A stretch of DNA of 64,000 bases from Hortaea werneckii (Eukaryota; Ascomycota; Dothideomycetes; Mycosphaerellales; Teratosphaeriaceae). The stretch covers positions 60,354 through 124,353 of the forward strand of contig JBAOKB010000180.1 in the NCBI GenBank assembly GCA_037044905.1. The letters are read 5' to 3'. Numbering within the stretch: position 1 is the stretch's first letter; every line of letters begins with the position of its first letter. Shown one piece after another: positions 21,834-32,513 of the stretch. The translations under genes and the position numbers were made by a program. The notes below the pieces were generated by a model. It saw nothing but the letters and a program-made list of their open reading frames with translations, made no database searches and was not told the DNA's origin.

Positions 21834-23640
21834 TTACTCCTTCTTCCCCTCCTCCTTCTTCCCCTCCTCCCTCCTCCTACTCTCCCACGACTCCCCAAAC
21901 CAATCCTTGACCTTCTCCCACCGGCTCCGATTCAACCTATTCGACAATTGACGGAAATTATACATCTCGCCCCAACAATCCCGGCCCCACTCACAACCCG
22001 CCATATTGACGAGGAAATCCCGCTCGAGCTCCTGATAATGCACGCCGGCGACGCCACACTCCCTGAAATCCAGGCCGGAAGTCGACTGCCCGATGCGCTC
22101 GAGCCGGGCGGCTTCGGACAAGATGGCTTTACACCCGCCTACGGGGGGTAGGCCGCGGTCGTCCCCGCAGGCCCCGTGGGGGAAGGCGTTGATCATCCGC
22201 TGCGGCACGAAGCCCACGTGTTTCCGGATCCAGGGCTGGTTGGCGTAGATGTATTCCAGCGCGTCTTGTTCCTTGTGCTCCCATTCCATGTGTTTCTGTT
22301 CGTAGAAGACCGGGTCCCACCAGATGTCGAGTAAGCGGTCGGTCCAGGCGGAGCGGCGTACGAAGAAGGAGCCCAGGTTGAAGCCTGCGCAGTCTTGGGG
22401 GACGAGGAGGTGGATGGAGTTCGGGTCGCCGTCACCGTTGGGACTGCTGGTTTCGTCGTCCAGGTAGTTTTGGTAGGGGGGGAGGTCGGGTTCCGGGGGG
22501 AGGTTCGAGGTCCCGTTCGGGGGGTGTTGGATGTTGAGGGGGTTGTGGATGTTGATGTCGCGGTAGGTGGCGCTGCCGAGGTCGTTGAAGAGGTGCGATT
22601 GGAGGGAGTAGGTCGGTTCCATGATGAAGGTGTTGAGGTCCAGCCACCAGAACCTGGACGGGTTAGCATGTGGAGATAACGATTCGCCTGGACGGCTGTG
22701 TCGCTGTGCTCATGCTCGTTGCTCGCTGCCGCGCATGCCCTGAGGCTCTAGTAGATATCGTAAGACTTACCATTCAGCGTCAGGGTATTTCCGCATCGCA
22801 TTCCGTATCACATCCACCTTTTCCCAAGACTCTCTCCACTCGTGAGCATAGCGTTTCTTCGTGCTCATGTCTACAATCTCCAACTCATAGCCCCATCGGG
22901 CGGCATACTTCTTCTTATTCCGAACGCTGTCGCGCTCAATCGCCCACTCGCGTGCGCCTTTCCACTCCATGACACCGCCACCGATATTCGCGCCGAGGAT
23001 CATGACATATTTGGAGCCGCCGCCGAGGAAGGAGGTGCGACGCCACCAGAAGGTAAGTGCTGCAATATATTAGCTTCCATGCTCAAGCTAATGCTATGCG
23101 CAGGATCAGCGCAGCGAGGTGAAGGAGAGACTTACCAGTATTGTACCACATCATCAGCGCAAGGACAAAGAACAACACCAGCACGACATATTTCCTCCGT
23201 CTACTCATCAGCAAGCCGAGCCGGCGCGGCAGCTCTCGAAACCCACCAGGCCCTGCTAATCTCCCCCGCCCCAGCTTCTCTTTCTCCGCGTACCGGTCCT
23301 CCTGACCCCCATGCGCAAAATACGGCAGTCCCTCGCTGATCTTCCTGTAGTGCCTGGTGAAGAAGCCCTCGTTCTGGCTCTGGTACCGCGGGTACCCGTT
23401 GACTCGCGCGCTGGCGGACTTGGCGCTCGCCCACGTCACTCCTCCTGCTCCTGCTCCTGCTACTGATGCTGTTGCTCCGCCGGGAGCTCCTCCATTCAGG
23501 TCGCCGAAGGATTTCACGGCGGGGGATCGCGAGCGGGAGACAGCGCCGCTGCCCGGGTTGACGTCTTCGTAGGGGGTGGTGAGGCCCGGGGAGCTCCAAC
23601 CGCCGCCGCGTTGCGGGGATGGGGAGTGGTCGAGCGACAT
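21834..23640 (-). CDS. MNN10: Alpha-1,6-mannosyltransferase subunit, GT34 family (Mnn10-like)
   Basis: Three exons: 23640-23136, 23059-22771 and 22653-21834, giving 537 residues. Donors are GTAAGT, and both junctions fall inside conserved sequence. The start MSLDHSPSPQ with GGWSSPGL is the form I recall for mould Mnn10 proteins; the frame is open further upstream but that extension is low complexity. A Ser/Gly-rich cytoplasmic segment is followed by one transmembrane anchor (about residues 148-165), the type II topology of Golgi transferases. The catalytic domain starts with KYVMILGANIGGG. The metal-binding DxD equivalent is WWLDLNTFIMEP (D270). Further conserved parts are DCAGFNLGSFFVR, EQDALEY and HYQELERDFLVNMAGC. 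The enzyme extends the alpha-1,6-mannan backbone on secreted glycoproteins in the Golgi. The tail repeats EEGKKEEGKKE. Confidence 0.88.
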
Positions 23641-25456
23641 GGCCGCTCCAGCTGGTGCGGGTGCGAAAGCGTAGTCCGCTGCGGTACTCCTCGGCGCTGC
23701 TTCTTCCACGTCCTCCTCGAAGGGGGTGTCTCGGAACGTGGTCTTGGTGGGGCTCAGATTGGACGGTCTGCCTCCTTGGGAAGGGGCATGCACGCCGCGA
23801 CTGGTGCGGCGGCGGTGATTGGAGAGGTTGTTGGGGATGGTGGAGTTGGCAGCCTCGAAGGCGGTGTTCGCGGGGGTTGCGTAAGCCACCGTGGGCTTTT
23901 CGGGAGAGAGGAGGTGAAAGGGCGTCAAGGGCAGTAGAGAGAGAAGTAGGTCGGTCGAGGTAGTAGAGATGAGGCTGTCGCAGCGTGGTAGGGTGTTGCG
24001 TTGCTGAGGGATGCGCGGCGGGCGGGCGGGGCCGTTATGCGCGGTGAAGCTACTGCTGTAAGTATCGTGGGTAGCGTCGTGGCGCTGAGTACGCGAATGA
24101 TCTAAGGCGATTCCTGCAATCCTGCTGTAATCTCGTCCGGTCAGACAAGCGACGGCTACCACGTCGTGTTGGTGGTGGTGTTGGTGTTCGGTCGTCGCAG
24201 TTTTCTTCCCGTCTGCCACCCCAATTTCACTCAAGCGCGCTCACGTCCCGAAATGGGTAAATGGGAAGATAATGGTGGGAAGGGGGTATAACAGACAAAC
24301 CCAGCAGCTGTCAAACCTTCCCACGCACGTGGACCCGGAAGGCTGGTTTGGGGGGGAATTACGGGCCTTCCCACATCCAATGCAATGATCCCGCCCTACA
24401 CCCCCCTCTCTCCTCCCTTCTCTACCATTTCATGCACAATGTTCCGCTTTCGACACGCCCAGTCCGATCAGCAATTCATACCTTTGATTCCAGCCCTTTC
24501 CCCCGGTGGAATGATGGTTGGTGTCCCTGTGCGACGAAGAGAACTACTTGCCCAATGCAGATTTCCACCGAGAGAGACCCTTATAAGCAACCAAATTTAA
24601 CGCTAAAGTTAACGCTCCGAATGCAGGGTCAAGGGTGCTGCGATCCAGTGTCAACCGTATTTTGATTAAGAAAAGATATGCCGATTGATGAGAGTGGACT
24701 TGTGGCGGCCGGCAGAAAAGACCCATCTTCAGTCGACCCGTCTTGAAGTTTGGGCGACCACTTGGTTGACGCCCTTTTTGAGGTGGTGCATTATCATTGC
24801 AAGCGATAAGCGCCTCCAATATCACCATTCTTTTCCTTTTGTCCAGCCAAAGCTACAAAAAAGAAAAAAAAAGAAAAGAAAAATCGCAATCTATCTGAAA
24901 CGCCATCTTATATGGAGATTGCGTGTATCAATAACAGATCTTGAGTATCTGATCAAGGATGTCACTCGTTCTAATGGCGAGATACTAAAGGACCAGAGGC
25001 GTACTACTGTGTCCGCGATCAGCCTGCTCAGATGGCTCTAAGGTATCACGAAATCTTTGATACCTGAGGCTCATGGGTTTGAACAAGCATCCGGACGGAC
25101 GGGAGGAGGGTGGGACAGCGGCAAAGCAACACTGGACCATCCCTTGCATGCTGGATCCCAGTAGGCGGTAATAGTCAAAGTTCACATCCGAACAGCGATG
25201 AAAGGGGGAGACACTGGCCAACCCCTTCATCCTCGCAGAAGATACGAAACGTCTCTTCTCAGCCACAGTAGTAGTAAGACAATACATTCGGATCGGTATA
25301 CAGACCTACATACCGGCATAGAGCCGCACCGGAACGCCTCGCTCAAAACGCAGCACTTCCCTCTCCCCATATGCACCGAAGATCTCTTTTTGTAGCAAGA
25401 AGAAGAAAAAAAAAAAAAGAAAAACCAGAACAATTTTTTATCTTTTCCTTTTTCTC
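23641..25456. other. Long intergenic region, no supported gene
   Basis: This holds the promoter and 5' leader of the mannosyltransferase gene and the 3' flank of RPF2. A/G-rich runs occur near 24850-24885 and 25400-25425. The part next to the mannosyltransferase start is open in the same frame to 24234 but is low complexity. I found no tRNA, 5S RNA or convincing CDS. Confidence 0.5.
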
Positions 25457-26479
25457 TCACCCGTCCACCTTGACCCTCTTGTGCGCATCGAACACGACCT
25501 CGTCGTCCTCCTCATCATCGTCATCACTCGCGCCGCCCACCATCTCCTCATCCTCCTCATCACTCTCCACGTCCCGACTCCGCTTAAGCCCCTTCATCTT
25601 CCTCGTCTGCAACTGTCCCAGATCCTGCTTGCCAAGGTGGATCCTCCCCACCTTATCCCCAATAATATCCGTATCGACATTCTTCTTCGTCTTGGGCTCC
25701 TGGCCCTTGGGCTTCCGCATCGCCTCCTTCCACATATCCGCGTCCGCCTGCTTGACCCGCCCGACGCGGAAATCAATCCGGGGTCCCATCTCCTCCAGCT
25801 CCACCCGCGGCGTCGTGCTATTCGGCTGCCGCTTCGTGCGGAGCAGGTAACACCGCATATGGATCTGGGGCTTGGTGACGGCGTCCTGGCCCTGCGGCTC
25901 GTCGACCGAGAAGTGGATCATATACTGCAGGCCCTCGACGTCCACGGTCTGGACATCCTGGCCCTTGAACAGATCCAACAACACGCTCTTGGCCGCCGTG
26001 TACTCGTTTTGCTCCTCGGGCGCCTCCCACGCAGATCCAGAAAAGGAGATTAACGGTTTCATCCCCACCGCCGCCTTCGCGTTCTTGAACTGTCCTAACG
26101 TCCGCATCGTCTCCCCATCCACCATCAGCTCCACCATATCCAGCACCTTATACCCGAAGAACCGCACCGCGGTCAGACAATGCGGCCGCTTCTTCGAATG
26201 GCTCGCGTAGAGCATCAGACTGGCGTCGTTCTTCTCGGCGAAGAACTCGAGCGAGCTGGGGTCCTCGAACGGGTGGATGGCGTTTTTCTTGGTGAATTTG
26301 ATCGCCAGGGGCCGTTTGATGGCGAACAGGTCCGTCATGACCAGGTGCAGGATCTCCGAGCTCGAGGTGTACCGTAGGAAGAGCGTGGTGCGCGGGTTCT
26401 CGGTGATTTGGGGCGCTTTGTTGTCCAGGTAGCGTTTGGTTCGGGCATTTTTGGGCTTGATTTGGCGGAGGGGGAGCAT
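25457..26479 (-). CDS. RPF2: Ribosome production factor 2 (Brix domain)
   Basis: A single-exon gene of 340 residues from the ATG at 26479. The N-terminus (MLPLRQIKPKNARTKRYLD) and the segment ILHLVMTDLFAIKRPLAIKF match the Brix domain start of Rpf2. The Brix domain runs to about residue 230 (GPRIDFRVGRVK at its end). The C-terminal tail is acidic and basic in alternating patches, with SDEEDEE near residue 308, usual for nucleolar assembly factors. Rpf2 works with Rrs1 to recruit the 5S RNP (5S rRNA, uL18, uL5) to pre-60S particles in the nucleolus. The gene is divergent from the glutaredoxin gene across a 445-base shared promoter. Confidence 0.93.
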   Translation of the reverse strand: MLPLRQIKPKNARTKRYLDNKAPQITENPRTTLFLRYTSSSEILHLVMTDLFAIKRPLAIKFTKKNAIHPFEDPSSLEFFAEKNDASLMLYASHSKKRPHCLTAVRFFGYKVLDMVELMVDGETMRTLGQFKNAKAAVGMKPLISFSGSAWEAPEEQNEYTAAKSVLLDLFKGQDVQTVDVEGLQYMIHFSVDEPQGQDAVTKPQIHMRCYLLRTKRQPNSTTPRVELEEMGPRIDFRVGRVKQADADMWKEAMRKPKGQEPKTKKNVDTDIIGDKVGRIHLGKQDLGQLQTRKMKGLKRSRDVESDEEDEEMVGGASDDDDEEDDEVVFDAHKRVKVDG

Positions 26480-26924
26480 TTTGAAAGGATTGGAGAGATG
26501 GGGAGGGGTTGGAGAGATGGGGACGCAATGATTCCTGGGTTTTTCTTGTGTTGATTTTCCCCTTCGCGCCTCTCGCCGGGATGTGAAGCTGGATAGCTCG
26601 TAGATGGGACGCTCGACTTTCGTGCTTTGGAGCTTTGCGACTTTTCTGAACGGACGGGTAGATCCGAGTCGCGGGCTGATAAGCGGAAATCTTGGCGGGT
26701 CGGATGACGCAAAGAAAGTTTGAAGATCTCCCACTTTCGCTTCCCTGCGGCGGGCGGGGCGGCCGAGCGACTGGTGAACATTTCGTGATTTTGTTATCAC
26801 CAACTGCTTGGACAACTCTAGGTCATCTTTCTCGAGAAGCACAACACATCCGCTGCGATATACCCCCACCTTCTCCTTCAATACCGATATCCCACAATAA
26901 TCCCATAGCGACACGGAAACAACC
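26480..26924. promoter_or_regulatory. Shared divergent promoter of RPF2 and the glutaredoxin gene
   Basis: The 445 bases between the two start codons must contain both promoters. An upstream open frame continuous with RPF2 to 27025 overlaps the glutaredoxin coding region and is not considered coding. I see no clear TATA box. Confidence 0.5.
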
Positions 26925-27968
26925 ATGGCCGCCCAAACCGGGACTTGCACCGTCCACCCCATCGCCTCCGAAGGCGACTTCGACAGCCATGCCGCCGCCC
27001 TCCCGCCGTCCTGTCTCGCAGTCATCTACTTCCACGCCCCCTGGGCCGAGCCCTGCAAGCAGATGAGCACCATCCTGACCACCCTCGCCGCGACCTACTC
27101 CGCCACACAGCCGCCCCAAATCACCTTCCTCAGCCTCGACGCCGAAGAAGTCAGCGATGTCAGCGAGCGCTACGACGTCACGCAGGTGCCCCTCGTCGTC
27201 CTCCAGAAAGACGGCCAAGTCGTAGAAGCAGTGACAGGAACAGACGCCGCCCGAGTGCGGAACGCCGTGGAGAAGCACGCAGGCAGTCCCTCCTCGACCG
27301 CCGGCGCGGGCTTGCCTCCTGCGCAGAAAGTCACCAAGCCCGCGCCCTCTGCCAACGACCCCGTCGCACCCCCGTCCCAAACCAACGGCGCCGCGCCCGA
27401 TCTCTCCAAATACACCCCCACCGCCACCGACCCCACCACAGCCCCGCAATCCAGCTCCGACGAGCAGCCACAAACCGCAAGCATGAGCAAAGAAGAACTG
27501 CACGCGCGCCTCGCCGAGCTCGTCAAGGCCGCGCCCGTCATGCTATTCATGAAGGGCACGCCCTCGGCGCCGCAGTGCGGCTTCTCGCGCCAGACGGTCA
27601 GCATGCTGCGCGAGAAGGGCGTGCGGTATGGGTTTTTCAACATCCTCGCCGACGACGAGGTCAGGCAGGGGTTGAAGGAGTTTAGCGATTGGCCGGCTTT
27701 CCCGCAGGTTTATGTGGGCGGGGAGTTGGTTGGGGGGTTGGATATTGTAAGTCCCTTTTTTTTTTTCTTTCTTTTCGCTTTTTCTTCTTATTCTCCTCCC
27801 TCGGCCTCGCAGGAGGGGAGTGAAGGGTTTACTTGTCTTCCTCTTTTCTATTTTTTTTCCTTTTGGATTTGGTTGGCTAACAGATTACTACAGCTCAAAG
27901 AGGAATTCGAGAACGATGCCGATTTTCTTAAGGATTACTCGGTGCAGAAGCAGGCGCAGACGGCATGA
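26925..27968 (+). CDS. GRX4: Monothiol glutaredoxin of the Grx3/Grx4 type
   Basis: Exons 26925-27746 and 27894-27968 encode 298 residues. The 147-base intron (GTAAGT donor, CTACAG acceptor) has a T-rich interior. Residues about 8-115 form a thioredoxin-like domain with the degenerate active site WAEPC (40-44). A Pro/Thr/Ala-rich linker follows. The glutaredoxin domain from about 190 has the monothiol CGFS site (218-221) within SAPQCGFSRQ, with the glutathione-binding WPAFPQVY and GGLDI segments. These proteins bind a 2Fe-2S cluster with glutathione and usually a BolA partner, and they control iron-responsive transcription factors and iron distribution in cytosol and nucleus. The last exon (LKEEFENDADFLKDY) is the usual C-terminal helix. 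Confidence 0.93.
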   Translation: MAAQTGTCTVHPIASEGDFDSHAAALPPSCLAVIYFHAPWAEPCKQMSTILTTLAATYSATQPPQITFLSLDAEEVSDVSERYDVTQVPLVVLQKDGQVVEAVTGTDAARVRNAVEKHAGSPSSTAGAGLPPAQKVTKPAPSANDPVAPPSQTNGAAPDLSKYTPTATDPTTAPQSSSDEQPQTASMSKEELHARLAELVKAAPVMLFMKGTPSAPQCGFSRQTVSMLREKGVRYGFFNILADDEVRQGLKEFSDWPAFPQVYVGGELVGGLDIVSPFFFFFLFAFSSYSPPSASQEGSEGFTCLPLFYFFSFWIWLANRLLQLKEEFENDADFLKDYSVQKQAQTA

Positions 27969-28938
27969 TCTCGTTCCGCCCTGCAAAGCCACCTCTTGAC
28001 GATCATTTTAGCCTGACGTTTAGCGACGAATTCAAATTTTTCCCCCTCCCCTCTCGGTTCTACTGTTTGCTTGTTTCTCTAATGCCTTACATGTGTCACT
28101 CATCGCCAAAGGCACTTCACGTCTGGCGTTCACGTGCACTGAAGCCGAAGTTGGCTGAATATCGTCCTTCACTTCGTCCAAGGCTTGACTTGTTTGGAAA
28201 GGACGATTCTTTTGTGGATCTGACGCAGATTACACTTGACAATCAGCAACGGGATTGCGGCAAGGAGACGATAAAGGATTGGCTCATTGTGGACACGTGA
28301 GAAGTATGGTGTCCAGATCCCCCACTTTTAGTGATGGAGATGTGTGAGTGAAATCCATGGTGAGCGCGATCACAGAAAGTTATGCCGAGAATGAGTGCTG
28401 ATAACGCTCCGTTGCCCTTTTCGATGCAGTTGCCTGTGAAGCGATTTCCGGTATCGAGCCGCAGTCGTTCAGAAAGAGTCATACCTGTGTTGTCCCGCTT
28501 ACAGACGGTGTCTTAAAAACACTGTTGAATGTGAATGCGGATGTACAAACAAGTCCAGGCAGCAGCGCTTTGTCCACGTTCCACGCACGAAACACGGCCT
28601 GAAGCGGAAGGCACGGGTGAAAAAAGTTGATTAGGTGCAAGCGTTCGATAGGACCTTCGAACTCACTTGCGCTTGCCTCAACAAGTGCAGTGAATCACCT
28701 TTCCAAGCCACTTTTTGCGGTTGTGCTTTTTGCTTCTGATTTGCAACTACTTTAGCCTTCGCTATTGATCCTCAACAGCCACACGACTATATCATCAGGC
28801 CACATGGGTCTTCCGCAAGATCACGCTATCAACGAAAGAGGCTTTCGTCCTACGTCACTCGTCAGAAATCGTATATTTCAGCCAAATCAACTGTTTGCCA
28901 CCACAATCCGCAAACAGGCTACAACCAAACTCCGAATT
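27969..28938. other. Intergenic region, no supported gene
   Basis: About 970 bases between two rightward genes. It carries the 3' flank of the glutaredoxin gene and the upstream region of the next gene. The frame of the downstream gene is open back to 28765 but reads as low-quality coding, so that part is treated as leader. Confidence 0.45.
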
Positions 28939-30155
28939 ATGGAAAAGCGCGCCTCCATCACAATCTACCACTCATGCGACGCGCCCGCCACCCACACCCT
29001 CCATCATTTCAAAAAAGGCACCCTTAAACGTCCCCGCTCCAACCAGGACTTTCACCTACCTCTTCCGACAGAAAAAGTCAACATTCCGCGCCGACACGGC
29101 ATCCTCGAAACCGTCCTCCGCTGCGCCGCGCCGTACTGCAAAGACTGCGCTGCAACGGAGTACGAAGGCAATGAACTCACACTAACAGTCGCCAAATCCC
29201 ACGGTATCACAGGCGTCAACCTCCGGCCCTCGCGCACGGCGAAGACGGCTACGGAGCGACTCCAGGACGGTCTCGAGCGCGGGAAATGGATCTTCAGTCG
29301 CGAAGCCCCGACCTTCTCGTCGAACCCAGAGATATCGGGTCGAACGCAGCGGTTCGCGAGTTTCCACCCTCAAGCGGCGGGTTTTGCTCGAGTTCTGGCG
29401 TTCTTGAGGGGTGTGCCGATGGAGGTCGAGATTAGTGATTCTACTCCCCGGGGGAATTATTTCGAGGCGAGTGAGAAGGGGGCGGAGGATGTTCCTGGTT
29501 TGCCACCGGGGGACTCCATGCCGGTCGGGGCTTTCTATGGGGATTTTGGTAAAGCGACTGGGAGCATGGATGAGGGGATCACGTCGGGCAATGAGGCAGC
29601 TACTCGCTACCACCGCTCTTCTCATGAGGAGGTGGTGAAGCCGGGTCAGAAGGGTAAGGAGGGGGATATCGTTTTCCCCCGCCTTATGCCCGGCTCCATG
29701 TTGCGGGGTTCTACTAGTCTTCACCATCATCGCCAGAACGTGCGGACCTGGCCTGCAGACGGGAGGCTAGAGCGGAGGGCAACGCAGGTTGCTCCCTTGC
29801 CGGGTGGGAGTTGGCCGCTTACACAGCCACAACCACAACGATATCACCACCACCACCACCGTCATACGCCTCCGAATGGAAGAATCCCGCCCACCAGCAA
29901 CCCCCAACCTTTTCCCCAATCCCCATCCCGATGGCCCGTGGCCATACCAACCACTTCGACCCCTCCTGGATCCCAGCCTCTCCCGCCCCGCCCCCGGATC
30001 CGAATATCATGCCCACACCCCCCGTTGCCGAAGCAGCATCAGCATTCGCCGAGGATCTCGCACTAAATTTCGCCAACGGACTCGTGGCCGATAAGAGGTT
30101 GTTGGAGGATGCTGGGCTGGTGGCGCAGGGACGGCGGAAGAAAGTTCGGGTGTAG
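28939..30155 (+). CDS. Orphan protein with predicted 173-base intron
   Basis: Not recognised. The best model starts at the ATG at 28939 (MEKRASITIYHSCDAP). It runs to 29653, then splices from a GTAAGG donor to a TTACACAG acceptor at 29826 and continues 29827-30155, giving 347 residues. The splice is supported because the first frame becomes low-complexity Pro/His after 29810, while the second frame ends in a helical, basic tail (EDLALNFANG, ADKRLLEDAGL, GRRKKVRV). The first 100 residues contain Cys and His residues (YHSCDAP, CAAPYCKDCAATEY) that could bind zinc or form disulfides. There is no signal peptide. An in-frame ATG at 28804 upstream is possible. Confidence 0.55.
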
Positions 30156-32513
30156 AGAGATGGTGTTTGGAGGAGTGGTTGGGTATGAGTCGACAGGGGA
30201 GGGTGGGAGGGGAGGGGTTGGGTGGGTGGGTGTCGTTGTTGTTGTTGTTGCTGTCGTTACAGAGTGAAAGCGGGTGGGAGGGAGCGGGGTAATGTGATGG
30301 GAAGGGGGTTCTTTAATACCAAAGATCAGGATTGCGATGTCTAAGTGGCAAGAGGTTGGTGGTGGAGAGGGATGCTTTAGCAGTCTTCCCCACGCGCGTG
30401 GTCTTCGATCCTTCTTAACTCTTTTCTCTTTTCTTACCCACCCTTTAGGAATCGCTAAAAGGGTTTCGAGACTGATTCGTATCTCTTCCTTCCGGGTGTG
30501 AAGTGAGGTCAAGAGGTAGGCGGTCCTGATGGTCAATGCGTCATCCTTTCCACGACGCTGTGGCCAACCACGTTGAAATCTTGGGAGCTTCTCCGATTCC
30601 TTTGCGTACGCCCTACTACAAGCCAAAGGGAACGCTGAGTCATTCTTATCCATCGAACGTGCTATCCCATTTCAACTTATGATTTATGTCCACGCTCACT
30701 AAACCTTTTCATTGCTCTGTCTCTTCTGACTATTTTTCTTTTTGTCGGCTTATGTTTTTCTTTTCGAGAATAAAGTATATCTATATATTCTGCGTGAGGA
30801 AGAATCAAACATATGGGAACTTTGCTTCAAACCTTCACCACACATTGGACAGACCCATCGAAACCCGGACGTGGGGCGATATGGCAAGGAAGAAATCGCT
30901 CGACTACGCCTCTCCGTTTTCACAATCTTGGAGCCCCATATGCCGCGGAACCGAGAAGGTGACTGCGTAATGACATAGAAGGACACCAGCTTCGTTCCGT
31001 ACAGCAAATCACTTTGGCTTCGGGGCATCAAATAAAGAAGACGTAATGGCTGTCGATTTGCATGTCACCGCCCAGACAGTAGTCGCGCTTGGGAAGATTT
31101 CTTGCCTTTCGGAGTGGAGGCAAACTGGGGATGCATCTCCACAAAGTCTGGGGTAAATACCAAGGACCATCCGAAAGTCTGACAAACAGCTCTGCAAGCC
31201 CTCTCACATCCTACGACCAGGTTCGCCGGTGTTTGCCACATGCGTGGCTAGGTTTCGCCGGCACGTGGTAGTAATTTTCGAGGCTGGTGAGGGTTGACGG
31301 GGTTGGATGCTGCCTCTTTGCCGTCATCTGGGTCGATTGGAATTCCCGGTGTGAGCAAGCCACTTCATGGGTTTGCATTCGACCTTCTTGTCAAGCTGAC
31401 GCTCCCAAGCGGTTGACAATGGTCAAGCCATCCTTCTGCAGAATAGGGACGATGGAGCAACGCGAAAGACCGTAGCTTTGGCGCAGCGCCTAATCGATGG
31501 GCCTCTAGATCATGTGATATTGACACGGAGTCGCAGAAAGTGGATATACGCCCGCAAGCCAAATGAGAGTCTTATCCAGGCTTTCGTACCTCTTCTGCCC
31601 ACAGAGGAAAGACTGCAGCACGAAATGCTGGTCACCAGCCGACGAGGCTCTGCTGATGCCGCGGCTACGCTGTCAAGGAAGCTTCTGCGGCTCCACCGAC
31701 GGAAATTTGAGGCCTTATGAAAATGACTTTTTCACCCGGAAGGGTCCATTCGTTAGGGAGTACAATGGTACCACCTCTTGTAGGGTCCTGATGCGTGACG
31801 AAGCCAGCAGTAGTAGGAGATGGGAGATAACGCCCATCAATTTGGATTCACCTCTCGAGGTACAAACACTAGCGCGAAGCAGAATTCGACCAATCAAGGC
31901 ATTCCCGCGGAGCGAGGCGACGCCAAGGACAGACCTCATCTTCACGATACGTGAGTTCTGGAACTGTATCTCTGCCACATTGCATCACGCAGACACGTGT
32001 GGAGGGATGCTGCCGCGATTCAAATTCGCCCAGGAGACGATCACTACCGGAAACCCGTAGGAGCAGGCGAGAGGACCTTCCTTCTATGGAGGCCATGGCG
32101 GCTTGCACGGCACCGTTAGTACCACGGCCTGTCCTTAGCCAAGGCTGGGCAGATGCCAGATGCCACCCAAGACCGCCGAAAGCATTATTCACAGGTTCCA
32201 CCTCCACTGCAACGCTCCTACGCCGCGTTCGCTTGAGCCTTGGTGTCCCTGCGGTTTAGTGCCAGTCACCCCGCACACTACGACCGGCCTTATCTTTGCC
32301 AATGCCTTTGCCTAAGCCGACTAATGTAGATAATGGTAGTATCTCTCCCTCTCTTATCTCTTTGCCTATGTGCTGGTGGCTCAACGCAGTTCTGGGATTT
32401 TGGAGGCCTGCGTAGAGTTTCATAAGAGGTTGTTAGTTGCCCATCTTTCCATCTCCTCCCATTGCAACTTCTCTTTGACTACATTCTCGATCCCCCTTCA
32501 CACTTGAGTCAAG
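30156..32513. other. Long intergenic region (2.4 kb), no supported gene
   Basis: This contains many short frames, the longest being 30063-30653 on the minus strand and 31563-32060 on the plus strand. None has a domain, a conserved-looking composition or matching splice sites. A T-rich tract lies near 30720-30760. The 3' part is the promoter of the symporter gene. Confidence 0.5.

Noticed and set aside
21285..21898. Minus-strand frames with long poly-Gly and Arg-Glu repeats
   Set aside because: They are translations of the C homopolymer and CT repeat, not genes.
23641..24234. In-frame N-terminal extension of the mannosyltransferase
   Set aside because: It is low complexity, and the start at 23640 matches the form recalled for mould Mnn10 proteins.
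25040..25110. Possible tRNA-like stretch with a GGTTTGAACAAGC-like T-loop
   Set aside because: No paired acceptor stem or D-arm could be formed around it.
26480..27025. In-frame N-terminal extension of RPF2
   Set aside because: It overlaps the glutaredoxin coding region, and family members start at MLPLRQIKPK.
30063..30653. Minus-strand frame of 196 residues
   Set aside because: It overlaps the 3' end of the orphan gene at 28939-30155 and is Thr/Pro/His repeat sequence without a domain.
31563..32060. Plus-strand frame of 165 residues
   Set aside because: No conserved composition, no splice-consistent extension and no domain.
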